DNA of 64,000 nucleotides from Streptomyces sp. (GTDB lineage: Bacteria; Actinomycetota; Actinomycetes; Streptomycetales; Streptomycetaceae): the NCBI RefSeq assembly GCF_019510245.1, contig NZ_JAEKKT010000181.1, forward strand, positions 62,001 to 126,000, in the 5' to 3' direction. A program made the translations under genes and the position numbers. The notes under the pieces were generated by a model. That model searched no databases, was not told the DNA's origin, and saw nothing but the letters and a program-made list of their open reading frames with translations. Positions 26,505 to 35,704 of this stretch are shown here, one piece after another. Every line of letters begins with the position of its first letter. Positions within the stretch are counted from its first letter, which is position 1.

Positions 26505-27356
26505 ATGACGCGCAGGAAACAGCCCACCGCACGTCAGGCGCGTCTGGGTTCCGAGCTGCGCAAACTCCGTGAGGCCGCAGGACTCAAAGGATTGGAGGCC
26601 GCCGCGCTGCTGGGAACGGACTCGGCGCAGATCAGCCAGATCGAGTTCGGTACGGCAGGCGTGAGCGAGGACCGGGTGCGTAGACTCGCCGCCCATTATT
26701 CCTGCACGGACATGGAGTTGGTCGAGGCGTTGGTGGCGATGGCGACGGATCGGACCCGGGGGTGGTGGGAGGAGTACCGGGGTCTGCTGCCAACGTCCTT
26801 CCTGGATCTCGCCGAGTTGGAATATCACTCCTCTTACCGGCTCGACGTGGAGTTCCTGCACATCCCCGGCCTGTTCCAGACAGAGGACTACGCCCGCGCC
26901 GTCTTCTCCTACCGGGTGCCCGAACTCCCGGCGAGCGATCTTGAGCTGCGTGTCCGCCACCGCATGGAACGAAAGGCGGTCCTGGAGGAACCGGCCTACG
27001 TTCCCTACGAGGCCGTGATCCACGAGGCGGCCCTGCGCATCAGGGTGTGCGACCGCGCCGCCACACGTGTTCAGCTCGGCCGTCTCCTGGAGTTCTCCGA
27101 GGCGGAGCACATCACCGTACGGGTCATCCCGTTCGACCTGGACGGCTTCGCCGGCGCGACGAACGCCATGATGTACGCGGGCGGTGCCGTGCCCAAGCTG
27201 GACACCGCGGTGCGCGACGCACCGCAGGGCGCGGGGTTCATCGACTCCGAGGCCCAACTCGGCGCATTTCGAACGCTCTTCCGTAAGGTGGAGTCCGCGT
27301 CCCTCGACCCCGATCGGTCGCGCGACTTCATCCACAACCTGACGAAGGAGCTGTGA
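26505..27356 (+). CDS. WhiJ-type XRE helix-turn-helix regulator with DUF5753 domain
   Basis: 283 residues from ATG 26505, preceded by GAGGAGG. Residues 10-70 form an XRE helix-turn-helix (LGSELRKLREAAGLKGLEAA, then SAQISQIEFGTAGVSEDRV). The rest is the DUF5753 domain, marked by ITVRVIPFDLDGFAGATN and the LELRVRHRMERKAVL block. WhiJ and its paralogues influence development in S. coelicolor, usually together with a small DUF397 protein that acts on the regulator. The promoter is shared with the divergent ATPase gene 198 bp away. Confidence 0.93.
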   Translation: MTRRKQPTARQARLGSELRKLREAAGLKGLEAAALLGTDSAQISQIEFGTAGVSEDRVRRLAAHYSCTDMELVEALVAMATDRTRGWWEEYRGLLPTSFLDLAELEYHSSYRLDVEFLHIPGLFQTEDYARAVFSYRVPELPASDLELRVRHRMERKAVLEEPAYVPYEAVIHEAALRIRVCDRAATRVQLGRLLEFSEAEHITVRVIPFDLDGFAGATNAMMYAGGAVPKLDTAVRDAPQGAGFIDSEAQLGAFRTLFRKVESASLDPDRSRDFIHNLTKEL

Positions 27357-27604
27357 GGCACACCGTGGCCCCTGACAACTGGCGCAGGTCGTCCTACTCG
27401 GGAAGCGGCGACGGCAACAACTGCGTAGAAGTAGCCCGCCTCCCCACCCACATAACCGTCCGCGACTCCAAAGCCCCTACCAGAGCCACCCTCGCCTTCC
27501 GCCCCGTCGCCTTCGCCGCCTTCGTCGGCGCCCTACAGGCCGCTCATCCCCGAGCCACCAGCTCCACCTCGAAGCCGTCCTCGTTCTCCAGGTACGCCGC
27601 GTAG
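27353..27604 (+). CDS. DUF397 small protein, partner of the WhiJ-type regulator, with unusual C-terminal extension
   Basis: 83 residues. WRRSSYSGSGDGNNCVEVA is the DUF397 signature, followed by VRDSKAP and FAAFVGALQA. The frame begins with a GTG overlapping the HTH gene's stop (GTGA); GTG 27365 (after GAGG) is an equally possible start that gives VAPDNWRRSS. DUF397 domains normally end within a few residues of FVGALQ. Here a Ser/Pro-rich tail of about 20 residues continues, and it is encoded antisense to the last 20 codons of the convergent VOC gene, an overlap of 61 bp. The tail suggests loss of the original stop codon. Confidence 0.85.
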   Translation: MRHTVAPDNWRRSSYSGSGDGNNCVEVARLPTHITVRDSKAPTRATLAFRPVAFAAFVGALQAAHPRATSSTSKPSSFSRYAA

Positions 27605-27933
27605 TGGTCCGGGCCCCCGGCGTACGGGTGGCGGTCCGGGAACAGCGGCGTCCACCCGTGTGCCGGAGCCGCTTGCGTCAGCGCGTCGACCGTCGCCCGG
27701 TCCGGTGCGTGGAACGCCAGGTGGTTCAGGCCCGGCCGCATGCGGTCGTGCCCGGCGTCGCCGCCCCGCATCGCCGCTGATCGCTCGATCACCACGTACG
27801 TCTCCCCCAGCCGCCAGCTCCGCCCGTCCGGCCAGTTCTGGTACGGCGTCCAGTCCAGGCTTTCCAGCAGCCAGCCCCAGGACTCCGTCGCCCGGTCCAG
27901 GTCCGGCACCCACAGCTCTATGTGATGAAGCAC
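27544..27933 (-). CDS. VOC/glyoxalase family protein
   Basis: 129 residues from GTG 27933. Two beta-alpha-beta-beta-beta modules are visible: VLHHIELWVPDLDRATESWG at the start, with the metal-ligand His in LHHIEL, and GLNHLAFHAPDR about residue 65, with a second His; the C-terminal strand YLENEDGFEVELVA carries the conserved Glu. This is the vicinal-oxygen-chelate fold of glyoxalases, dioxygenases and bleomycin-resistance proteins; the reaction is not identifiable. An open frame continues upstream to 28524 but only as antisense of the methyltransferase gene. There is no strong ribosome site. Confidence 0.85.
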   Translation of the reverse strand: MLHHIELWVPDLDRATESWGWLLESLDWTPYQNWPDGRSWRLGETYVVIERSAAMRGGDAGHDRMRPGLNHLAFHAPDRATVDALTQAAPAHGWTPLFPDRHPYAGGPDHYAAYLENEDGFEVELVARG

Positions 27934-28017
27934 CCGCAGTCCAGAAGAAGTTGATAGAAGTTCAAGAAGAGGGCCGTTCCTGACCCTGTGTTCAACATCA
28001 TGTGGCACACTGCCGCG

Positions 28018-28758
28018 GTGGTCGATCATTCGTACGCGGATCTCTCGCTCGCCGCGCTCTACGACAGCCTCAACCCGTGGGGGCCGGGTGACGACTTCTA
28101 CCTGGACCGGGTGATGTCCGCGTCGTCCGTGCTCGATGTCGGCTGCGGTACCGGGCGGTTGCTGCGCGGGGCGCGGGCCGAAGGGCACGAGGGGCGGCTG
28201 ATGGGGCTTGAGCCGGCCGCGGCGATGCTCGTGCAGGCGCGTAGGGCCGAACCCGGTGTGGAGTGGGTGCTCGGGGATCTGCGGGCCCGCCGCTGGGACG
28301 GCCACGACTTCGAGCTCGTCGTGATGACCGGTCACGCTTTCCAGGAGCTGCTCGGCGACGACGACCTGCGGGCCGCGCTGACCGCCGTACGCACCGCCCT
28401 CTCCCCCACCGGCCGGTTCGTCTTCGAGACCCGCAATCCCACCGCGCGGCCATGGGAGACCTGGACGCCGGACCGCGTGCACCTCGCCACCGACCCGGAC
28501 GGCCGTCAGGTCCGCGTCTGGCACGAGGTGGACGGTTCCCCGGCCGGGGACCGGGTGACCTTCACGGAGACATACGAGGGCGCGCCCTGGCCCCAGCCCC
28601 GGGTGTGCCGGTCCACCCTGCGCTTCCTCGGCCAGGGCGCCCTCTCCGCCTTCCTCGCCGACGCCGGCCTGGCCGTCGTCGAGCAGTACGGCGACTGGGC
28701 GCGCGGGCCGCTCTCCGCCGGCAGCCCCGAGATCATCACGGTCGCCCGACGCGCCTGA
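28018..28758 (+). CDS. class I SAM-dependent methyltransferase
   Basis: 246 residues. Motif I VLDVGCGTGRLLRGA (about residues 37-51) binds S-adenosylmethionine, and an acidic residue follows in the GLEPAAAML strand. The C-terminal part (FVFETRNPTARPWETW, then HEVDGSPAGDRVTFTE) resembles small-molecule methyltransferases of Streptomyces. The start is taken as GTG 28018, giving MVDHSYADLSLAALYDSL; ATG 28000 is possible. The gene is divergent from the VOC gene with an 84-bp gap and converges on set III, whose last gene ends 24 bp away. Confidence 0.87.
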   Translation: MVDHSYADLSLAALYDSLNPWGPGDDFYLDRVMSASSVLDVGCGTGRLLRGARAEGHEGRLMGLEPAAAMLVQARRAEPGVEWVLGDLRARRWDGHDFELVVMTGHAFQELLGDDDLRAALTAVRTALSPTGRFVFETRNPTARPWETWTPDRVHLATDPDGRQVRVWHEVDGSPAGDRVTFTETYEGAPWPQPRVCRSTLRFLGQGALSAFLADAGLAVVEQYGDWARGPLSAGSPEIITVARRA

Positions 28759-28782
28759 GCCGCTCCGCTCCGCGCGGGTGCC

Positions 28783-29892
<1,110 letters not shown>

Positions 29893-29905
29893 GACGTGTC
29901 GTCTC

Positions 29906-30967
29906 CTAGCCCAGACGGGGCTTGATCTCTTCGATGAAGATGGTGCGTTTCTGGTCCGCCGTGAGGTGGCAGGCCGCGGAGCGGTCGGGGCCCAGCAGCG
30001 GGCGTTCGGTGACGCAGCGGGTGCCGCCGACCCGGTCCTGGAAGGTGCAGCGGGGGTGGAAGCGGCAGCCGGAGGGCGGGGTCAGCAGGGAGGGCGGGGT
30101 GCCGGGAATCGGGTTCAGCGGCGCGGCCAGGTCGGAGTCGAGGCGTGGCATCGAGTTCAGCAGGCCCCAGGTGTACGGGTGCTGGGGCGCGCGCAGGACC
30201 TCGTCCGTCGTGCCGCGCTCCACCGCGCTGCCCGCGTACATCACCATGATGTCGTCGGCCATGTCGGCGATCACCCCCAAGTCGTGGGTGATGAAGATGA
30301 TGCCCGATCCGAACTCCTGTTGCAGGTCCTTGAGCAGGTCCAGGATCTGCGCCTGGACGGTCACGTCCAGGGCGGTGGTCGGCTCGTCGGCGATGAGCAG
30401 GTCGGGGTCGCAGACCAGGGCCATCGCGATCATCGCGCGCTGGCGCATACCGCCGGAGAACTGGTGCGGGTAGTCCTTCGCCCGCTCCTTCGGGTTGGGG
30501 ATGCCGACCTTGGCGAGCATCTCGACCGCCCGGTCCCAGGCCGCCCGCTTGGAGGCACCCCGGTGTTTCATGAACGGTTCGGCGATCTGCCGGCCGACCG
30601 AGTAGTACGGCGACAGCGCGGTGAGCGGGTCCTGGAAGATCATCGCGGCCTTGTTGCCGCGCACCTTCTCCAGTTCGGACTCGCGGGCGGTGATCAGCTC
30701 CTGGCCGTCCAGGAGGATCTCGCCCTCGACCGTGGTGAACTGGGGGTTGTGCAGGCCGAGGATGGTCAGGTTGGTGACCGACTTCCCGGAGCCGGACTCG
30801 CCGACGATCCCGAGCGTCTTGCCCCGCGCCACGTCGAACGACAGCCCGTCGACGGCCCGGACCACGCCGTCCTCGGTCTTGAAGCTTACGTGCAGGTCCC
30901 GCACCGAGAGGAAGGCACCCGCGTCGGCCGGTGCGGGGGTGCCGGCGCCCTTGGTCAGAGTGGTCAC
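29906..30967 (-). CDS. peptide transporter set III, ATP-binding protein (OppD type; BldKD position)
   Basis: 353 residues from GTG 30967, with AGGAG 6-7 bp upstream. Walker A GESGSGKSV, signature FSGGMRQRAMIAMAL, Walker B LLIADEPTTALD, FITHDLGVIADMADD. The C-terminal extension reads PSGCRFHPRCTFQDRVGG and keeps the cysteines. The first 20 residues (MTTLTKGAGTPAPADAGAF) are a flexible lead absent from set II. Pairs with the OppF-type protein encoded next. Confidence 0.93.
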   Translation of the reverse strand: MTTLTKGAGTPAPADAGAFLSVRDLHVSFKTEDGVVRAVDGLSFDVARGKTLGIVGESGSGKSVTNLTILGLHNPQFTTVEGEILLDGQELITARESELEKVRGNKAAMIFQDPLTALSPYYSVGRQIAEPFMKHRGASKRAAWDRAVEMLAKVGIPNPKERAKDYPHQFSGGMRQRAMIAMALVCDPDLLIADEPTTALDVTVQAQILDLLKDLQQEFGSGIIFITHDLGVIADMADDIMVMYAGSAVERGTTDEVLRAPQHPYTWGLLNSMPRLDSDLAAPLNPIPGTPPSLLTPPSGCRFHPRCTFQDRVGGTRCVTERPLLGPDRSAACHLTADQKRTIFIEEIKPRLG

Positions 30968-30989
30968 GACGGTTCTCCTCTTGCCCGGC

Positions 30990-31970
30990 CTAGGACAGCC
31001 GGACGCGCGGGTCGATGAACGCGTAGGCCGCGTCGACGACGATGTTGAAGAGCAGGATCATGGCGGCCGAGAACAGCATCACGCCGAGGAGCAGCGGCAG
31101 GTCGCTGAAGAACACGGACTGCACCGCGAGTTGGCCGAGACCCGGCAGGCCGAAGGTGTACTCGGTGATGATGGCGCCGCCGAGCAGGGAGCCGAGGTCG
31201 ATGCCGAAGATGGTGACGATCGGGATGAGCGAGCCGCGCCAGGCGTAGCGGAAGAAGACGTACTGCCGGGACATGCCCTTCGCGCGGGCCGTGCGGACGT
31301 GCTCCTCCTGGAGCTGTTCGATCATCGACGAGCGCGCCATACGGGTGTACTGCGCGGCGAAGATCGTGGACAGCACCACCCAGGGGATGATCAGCCCGGT
31401 GAACCAGGTGACGGGGTCGCCGGTGAAGTTGTTGTACGCCGGTTTGTCGAACCAGTGGGTCTGGTAGACGAGGACGGCGAGCGCGAGCGGGCCGAGGAAG
31501 TAGATCTGCATGGAGCTGAGCACCATGGCTCCGGCGGTGGCGGTCTTGTCTATCAGCGTGCCGCGTTTCCAGGCGGCCAGCAGACCGGTGCCGAGACCGA
31601 TGATCAGGAAGCAGACCGCACCGCCCAGGGTGAGGGAGACCGTGGTGGGCAGCCGGTCCATGAGCGTCTGCCAGACCAGGTCGTTGGTGTGGTACGAGTA
31701 CCCGAAACAGGGGGCGGGGCAGGGGCCCTGGTCGAACTGGTTGCTGCCCAGCACCAGATTGTGCAGGAAGATCCAGTACTGCTCGGGGATCGGCTTGTCG
31801 AGGCCGAGCACATGGTGGATGTTCGCGAGCGACGTCGGGTTGCACGTCTTGCCGCACATCAGCAGGGCCGGGTCCCGGGGCATCCCGAAGAACAGCAGGA
31901 ACGTGACGATGCTCAGCAGGAACAGGATGACGATCGCACCGAGGGTCCGGCGGACGAGGAAACGCAGCAT
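30990..31970 (-). CDS. peptide transporter set III, permease (OppB type; BldKC position)
   Basis: 326 residues, the same length as the set II homologue. Starts MLRFLVRRTLGAIVILFLL; Cys pairs MCGKTC and CPAPC lie in the loop after helix 1; EAA loop EHVRTARAKGMSRQYVFFRY; C-terminus FIDPRVRLS. Ends 22 bp before the OppD-type gene start. A 102-bp gap to the lipoprotein gene upstream contains an inverted repeat of GGTACCCGGTACG type around 32010-32060, which could limit read-through as the stem-loop does in set II. Confidence 0.92.
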   Translation of the reverse strand: MLRFLVRRTLGAIVILFLLSIVTFLLFFGMPRDPALLMCGKTCNPTSLANIHHVLGLDKPIPEQYWIFLHNLVLGSNQFDQGPCPAPCFGYSYHTNDLVWQTLMDRLPTTVSLTLGGAVCFLIIGLGTGLLAAWKRGTLIDKTATAGAMVLSSMQIYFLGPLALAVLVYQTHWFDKPAYNNFTGDPVTWFTGLIIPWVVLSTIFAAQYTRMARSSMIEQLQEEHVRTARAKGMSRQYVFFRYAWRGSLIPIVTIFGIDLGSLLGGAIITEYTFGLPGLGQLAVQSVFFSDLPLLLGVMLFSAAMILLFNIVVDAAYAFIDPRVRLS

Positions 31971-32072
31971 GACAGGGGCAGCTCTCTCGCGTCTGCGGGC
32001 CGGGCGGTACCCGGTACGCCGCGGTCCGCGCGGGGCGGACGGACGTACCGGGTACCGGACCGACGGCGGCGG

Positions 32073-33875
32073 TTACTTGATGTAGAGGCGACGCGGGTCG
32101 ATGCCGCCGATCACGTTGTCGTAGACGAGCCCGCCGACCTTGGAACCGGCGATCTGGACCTGCTTGTAGTACGCGGTCGGGACGGCGTTGACGACGTCGG
32201 TGAGCAGGTACTTGTCGATCTTCTCCCAGGCCGCGGCCGACTTCGCCGGGTCGGTGATCGCGTTGGCGGCGTCGATGTCGCTGTTGACCTTGGGGTCGTT
32301 GACGTGCGAGTAGTTCGCCGAACCGTCGGCGATCGCCCGGCCGTCGTACAGCGGCGGGATCACGGTCGAGGCGGACGGCCAGTCGGCGCCCCACGCGGTG
32401 TGGTAGATGTCGTAGTTGTTGTCGACCTTGCCGATCTGGTCGTAGTACGTCTCGGCCGGGATCTCCTGGCGCTGGACGTTGAAGCCGGCCTTCTTCAGGC
32501 CCGCCGCCATGGCGGTGGAGTACTGCTGGCCCTCCGGGGTGTTGATGTAGCCGAAGGTCAGCTTCATGCCGACCTTGCCGGCCTGCTGGAGGAGCTTCTT
32601 GGCCTTGTCGGGGTCACCCGCGGGCTTCGCCTTCTTGCCGAACGGGTCGAACGAGGCGTCGTACCCGGTGACGGTCGGGGAGATCAGACCGCCGGCGACC
32701 TCCATGGCGTCGGTGCCGCCGTAGGCGCGGATGAACGGCGTGACGGGCAGCGCGTATGCGATGGCCTCGCGGATCTTCTTGTCCTTGATGTGGTTCATGT
32801 TGATGTTCATCTGGCCCACGTACGGCTGGTAGCCGGCGACCGTACGGGACTTGAGGGTCGAGTCGTTGAGGACCTTGGACAGGTTGCCCGCGTCGACCTG
32901 GTTGTTGAAGCTGATGCCGGTCTGGTCGGCGCCGCTGTCCGCGAGCAGCGCCTTCGTGGACGTCTCGAACTGCTGGTTGAAGGTGAAGTCCATCTCGTCG
33001 ACGTACTGGTTGCGGATCGGGTCCGTCTTCGGGTCCCAGTTGGTGTTCTTGACGAGAACCATCGACTTGCCGGACTTGAACGACTGGATCTTGTACGGGC
33101 CGCTCGTGACCGGGTTCTTGTCGTACTTCGCCTGGGTGTCGCCCTTCTTGGACACCACCGCGTAGCCCGCCATGGCGAGCGCGTAGGGCAGGTCCGGGTG
33201 GGCGGTCTTGAAGTGGAAGACGATGGTCTTGGCGTCGGGCGTCTCCAGGACGCTGTCGGGCAGGTGCTTGCCCTTGTACGGGCCGTCCGGCAGCAGCTTG
33301 CGGTAGTCGGCGCCGGTGGTGTCGGCGAGCCACTGCTGGAGGTAGGTCGGGCCCTGGTTGATGAACGGCGCGAAGAGCCGCTCGAAGGTCTGCCGGAAGT
33401 CCGCCGACGTGATGGGCGTGCCGTCGGCGAACTTGATGCCGTCCTTGAGGGTGTACTTCCAGGTCTTGCCGCCGTCGGTGGTGGTGCCGGAGTCGGTGGC
33501 CAGGTCGCCGACGACCTCGTGGCCCACGCCCTTGTCGTCGGTCGACTTGTACCCGGTCAGGCCTCTGTGCAGCAGCGTGGCCAGGGAGCCCTCGTCGGAG
33601 ACGTAGATCTGGGCCGGGTCGAGGTGCGCGTAGCTGTCCCGCTGCAGCACCTCCAGCTTGCCGCCGGTCTTCGCACCAGGCACCGCCTTCGCGGGCCCCG
33701 TGGAGTCCGCCGCGTCGCCGAACTTGATGGCCGCCTGCTGCGCCTTGGCGTTCTTCTGGTCCTGCTTGTTGTTGTCGCTCGCATCGCTGCCCCCCTTGCT
33801 GCAACCGGTGAGCACGAGAGCTCCGGCCGCGAGCACTGAGACAGCCGTGTATGCGTGGCGTCCGCCCCTACTCAT
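32073..33875 (-). CDS. peptide transporter set III, binding lipoprotein (SBP family 5; BldKB position)
   Basis: 600 residues from ATG 33875. The Sec-type signal (MSRGGRHAYTAVSVLAAGAL) ends in lipobox LTGC, and a Lys/Gln/Asn-rich linker follows. The family 5 fold is clear: HLDPAQIYVSDEGSLATLL, LKDGIKFADGTPITSADF, TSGPYKIQSFKSGKSMVLV. The overall pattern follows the set II lipoprotein, but the signal is Sec rather than Tat and there is an extra loop around DTTGADYRKLLPDG. In S. coelicolor the protein at this operon position, BldKB, binds an extracellular developmental signal; equivalence here is inferred from order and neighbourhood. Confidence 0.93.
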   Translation of the reverse strand: MSRGGRHAYTAVSVLAAGALVLTGCSKGGSDASDNNKQDQKNAKAQQAAIKFGDAADSTGPAKAVPGAKTGGKLEVLQRDSYAHLDPAQIYVSDEGSLATLLHRGLTGYKSTDDKGVGHEVVGDLATDSGTTTDGGKTWKYTLKDGIKFADGTPITSADFRQTFERLFAPFINQGPTYLQQWLADTTGADYRKLLPDGPYKGKHLPDSVLETPDAKTIVFHFKTAHPDLPYALAMAGYAVVSKKGDTQAKYDKNPVTSGPYKIQSFKSGKSMVLVKNTNWDPKTDPIRNQYVDEMDFTFNQQFETSTKALLADSGADQTGISFNNQVDAGNLSKVLNDSTLKSRTVAGYQPYVGQMNINMNHIKDKKIREAIAYALPVTPFIRAYGGTDAMEVAGGLISPTVTGYDASFDPFGKKAKPAGDPDKAKKLLQQAGKVGMKLTFGYINTPEGQQYSTAMAAGLKKAGFNVQRQEIPAETYYDQIGKVDNNYDIYHTAWGADWPSASTVIPPLYDGRAIADGSANYSHVNDPKVNSDIDAANAITDPAKSAAAWEKIDKYLLTDVVNAVPTAYYKQVQIAGSKVGGLVYDNVIGGIDPRRLYIK

Positions 33876-33962
33876 CACTGAATTTCCACCTATCTCCGTG
33901 TCACCGGTACACAACGGGAATTGCCGTGCGGTATCCGGGCGAGGACGCCCACGATCAGTCGG

Positions 33963-34997
33963 TCAGCGCGCCGTCTTGGGGTCGAAGGCGTCGCGGACCG
34001 AATCCCCGAGCAGGTTGAAGGCCACGATGAAGATGATCATCGAGACGCCGGGGAAGAACATGTAGGTGATGTCGTTCTGCAGAACGAGCTCGGTCGATGC
34101 CTTGGAGAACATCTGGCCCCAGTCGGGGGTCGGTTCGACCACGCCGACACCCAGGTAGGACAGGCCCGCCTCGATGGTCACGAAGCTCGGCAGCAGGTAC
34201 GTGGCCTGGACCAGCAGGGGCGTGACCACGTTGGGCAGGATCTCCCTGCGGATGATCCGCCAGGCGGACGCCCCGCTGACCCGGGCCGCCTCGATGAACT
34301 CCCGTTCCCTGATGGACAGCGTCGTGCCGCGCAGGATGCGGGCGAGGCTCATCCAGCCGAGCACCCACTGGACGACGATCAGCGCGACCACGCGCACATA
34401 GGTCGGCGTCTCGTCACGGGGGCTGACGAAGAGGGAGACCACGACGGGCATGCTGGCGATGAAGAACAACTGCGAGGGGAAGGCGAGCAGGAAGTCGATC
34501 AGCCGGCCGATCCAGTAGTCGGTCCTGCCGCCGAGGTAGCCGGCCGTGACACCGAGGAGGATGCCGGTGACGACCACCGCGACCGTCACCGCGAGGGAGA
34601 TGAAGAGCGAGGTCCGGATGCCGTAGATCAGCTTGGTGAACACGTCGTAGCCGTTGCCGGGTTCGAGGCCGAACCAGAACTCGCTGCTGATGCCGCCGTT
34701 GGGCTGCACCGGTACGCCGGCGCTGTCGAAGAGTTCGGGGCGTTCGTCTGCGTACACGGTGTACGGGTTCTTGCCGTACAGCTTCGAGATGAGCGGGGCG
34801 AACAGGGCGATCAGGAAGAAGAAGCCCACGACGTAGGCGGAGATGACACCGGTGCGGTCGCGCTTGAAGCGCAGCCACATCAACTGGCCCGGGGACCGGC
34901 CCGCTAGCTGTTTGACCGCGGTCTTCGTGTCGGGCTCCGGTCCGCCGTCCGCGACGACCGACCGTCCGCCACCCTCAATGTCCGTAGGACTTGTCAC
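33963..34997 (-). CDS. peptide transporter set III, permease (OppC type; BldKA position)
   Basis: 344 residues from GTG 34997. A 50-residue cytoplasmic lead precedes QLMWLRFKRDRTGVISAYVV, matching set II almost word for word; KLYGKNPYTVYADERPELF sits in the loop after helix 1. The EAA loop is REFIEAARVSGASAWRIIRRE and the end DSVRDAFDPKTAR. It is the first gene of set III. A 700-bp upstream region with few features but one candidate mini-ORF precedes it. Confidence 0.92.
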   Translation of the reverse strand: MTSPTDIEGGGRSVVADGGPEPDTKTAVKQLAGRSPGQLMWLRFKRDRTGVISAYVVGFFFLIALFAPLISKLYGKNPYTVYADERPELFDSAGVPVQPNGGISSEFWFGLEPGNGYDVFTKLIYGIRTSLFISLAVTVAVVVTGILLGVTAGYLGGRTDYWIGRLIDFLLAFPSQLFFIASMPVVVSLFVSPRDETPTYVRVVALIVVQWVLGWMSLARILRGTTLSIREREFIEAARVSGASAWRIIRREILPNVVTPLLVQATYLLPSFVTIEAGLSYLGVGVVEPTPDWGQMFSKASTELVLQNDITYMFFPGVSMIIFIVAFNLLGDSVRDAFDPKTAR

Positions 34998-35181
34998 AGT
35001 TCGTCCAATTCACAGGTGTGGGTGTGCCGAACCGGCGGCCGGCACGGGTGGGCGCGGCCGCAGAGGCATGAACCGATGAGGCGTTGATCCGATGAAGCGT
35101 CAGGGCATGCCCTGGCCGAACGGGAATGCCGCAGCCGGACGCGCGTAGGCGAACGGCGGCACTACCCGGGCGGCCGCTGCT

Positions 35182-35280
35182 TCAGGACCAACTACCGGAC
35201 GACCAAGGACAGTCGGACGGAACGGACCGGACGGCCGTCCTCGGCGACGGAACCCACCTGGTGCCTGTGACACTGCACAT
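35182..35280 (-). CDS. candidate 32-residue leader peptide / mini-ORF upstream of set III
   Basis: ATG 35280 has AGGAG 7 bp upstream, a better ribosome site than many real genes here. The frame reads MCSVTGTRWVPSPRTA then an Arg/Ser/Trp/Cys-containing tail to TGA. It lies on the set III strand, 184 bp before the first transporter gene. There is no signal peptide. Third-position base use is only partly coding-like (AGT, ACA, GTT and GGT occur), so this may be a regulatory leader or chance. An in-frame ATG at 35295 would add five residues. Confidence 0.3.
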   Translation of the reverse strand: MCSVTGTRWVPSPRTAVRSVPSDCPWSSGSWS

Positions 35281-35647
35281 GGGACTTCTCCTCATGACTT
35301 CACGTGTTCACCAACAGGAGGTTTCCGTCCATACCCTCCGACACCCCTGACGGAGGGCCAGACACCCCCTGATGCTCGTGAGTCGGGCGCTGTCCCCACA
35401 GCGCGAGACCCATTGACCCGAGCGCTACGCGGCTAACTATCTGCCATGAGCCAGGTGCCGACCACTGTCTTTAAATCTCAATTCAGTCACAGCTGGCACG
35501 TAGTTCTTCCGAAAAATGGACAAAGCGTTCGCCGGGAGAAGGCCGCGAAACGGACTTGTTACATGGGTATCGGGCGAGGATCTCCGCATTTCGGACAATG
35601 GCCGAAGATCGGCGGTCGGCGCCCACCCGAAAACGGGTTGCAAAAAA

Positions 35648-35678
35648 CCCGGGCACCCCCATCATGGGGGCACCCGGG
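35648..35678 (-). terminator. intrinsic terminator of typA with U tract
   Basis: On the minus strand, 27 bp after the typA stop codon, arms CCCGGGTGCCCCC and GGGGGTGCCCGGG (35678-35666 and 35660-35648; a 2-base internal mismatch) surround ATGAT and are followed by TTTTTTG. It is one of the few classic rho-independent terminators in this GC-rich window. Confidence 0.9.
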
Positions 35679-35704
35679 CTCAGGTGTCCTGCGATCAGGC
35701 GCGA

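Larger units (their letters stand above)
34998..35704. other. 707-bp intergenic region upstream of set III
   Basis: Apart from the typA terminator at 35648-35678 and the mini-ORF at 35182-35280, it holds a weak 7-bp hairpin (GCGCTGT / ACAGCGC, 35387-35404), several ATG-rich short direct motifs (GATGAGGCGTTGATCCGATGAAGCG near 35072-35100 has the sub-repeat GATGA-GCGT twice) and an AT-richer stretch at 35440-35580. It is long for a Streptomyces gap and probably carries the set III promoter and leader. Confidence 0.6.

Noticed and set aside
30621..33839. Very long plus-strand open frame of more than 1000 codons opposite set III
   Set aside because: It is antisense to three well-supported transporter genes; long shadow frames are expected at this GC content, and its translation is Arg/Gly/Val-rich without any domain.
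35126..35350. Plus-strand 74-codon frame in the gap before typA
   Set aside because: Poor ribosome site and codon use; the opposite-strand mini-ORF has better support, and neither is certain.
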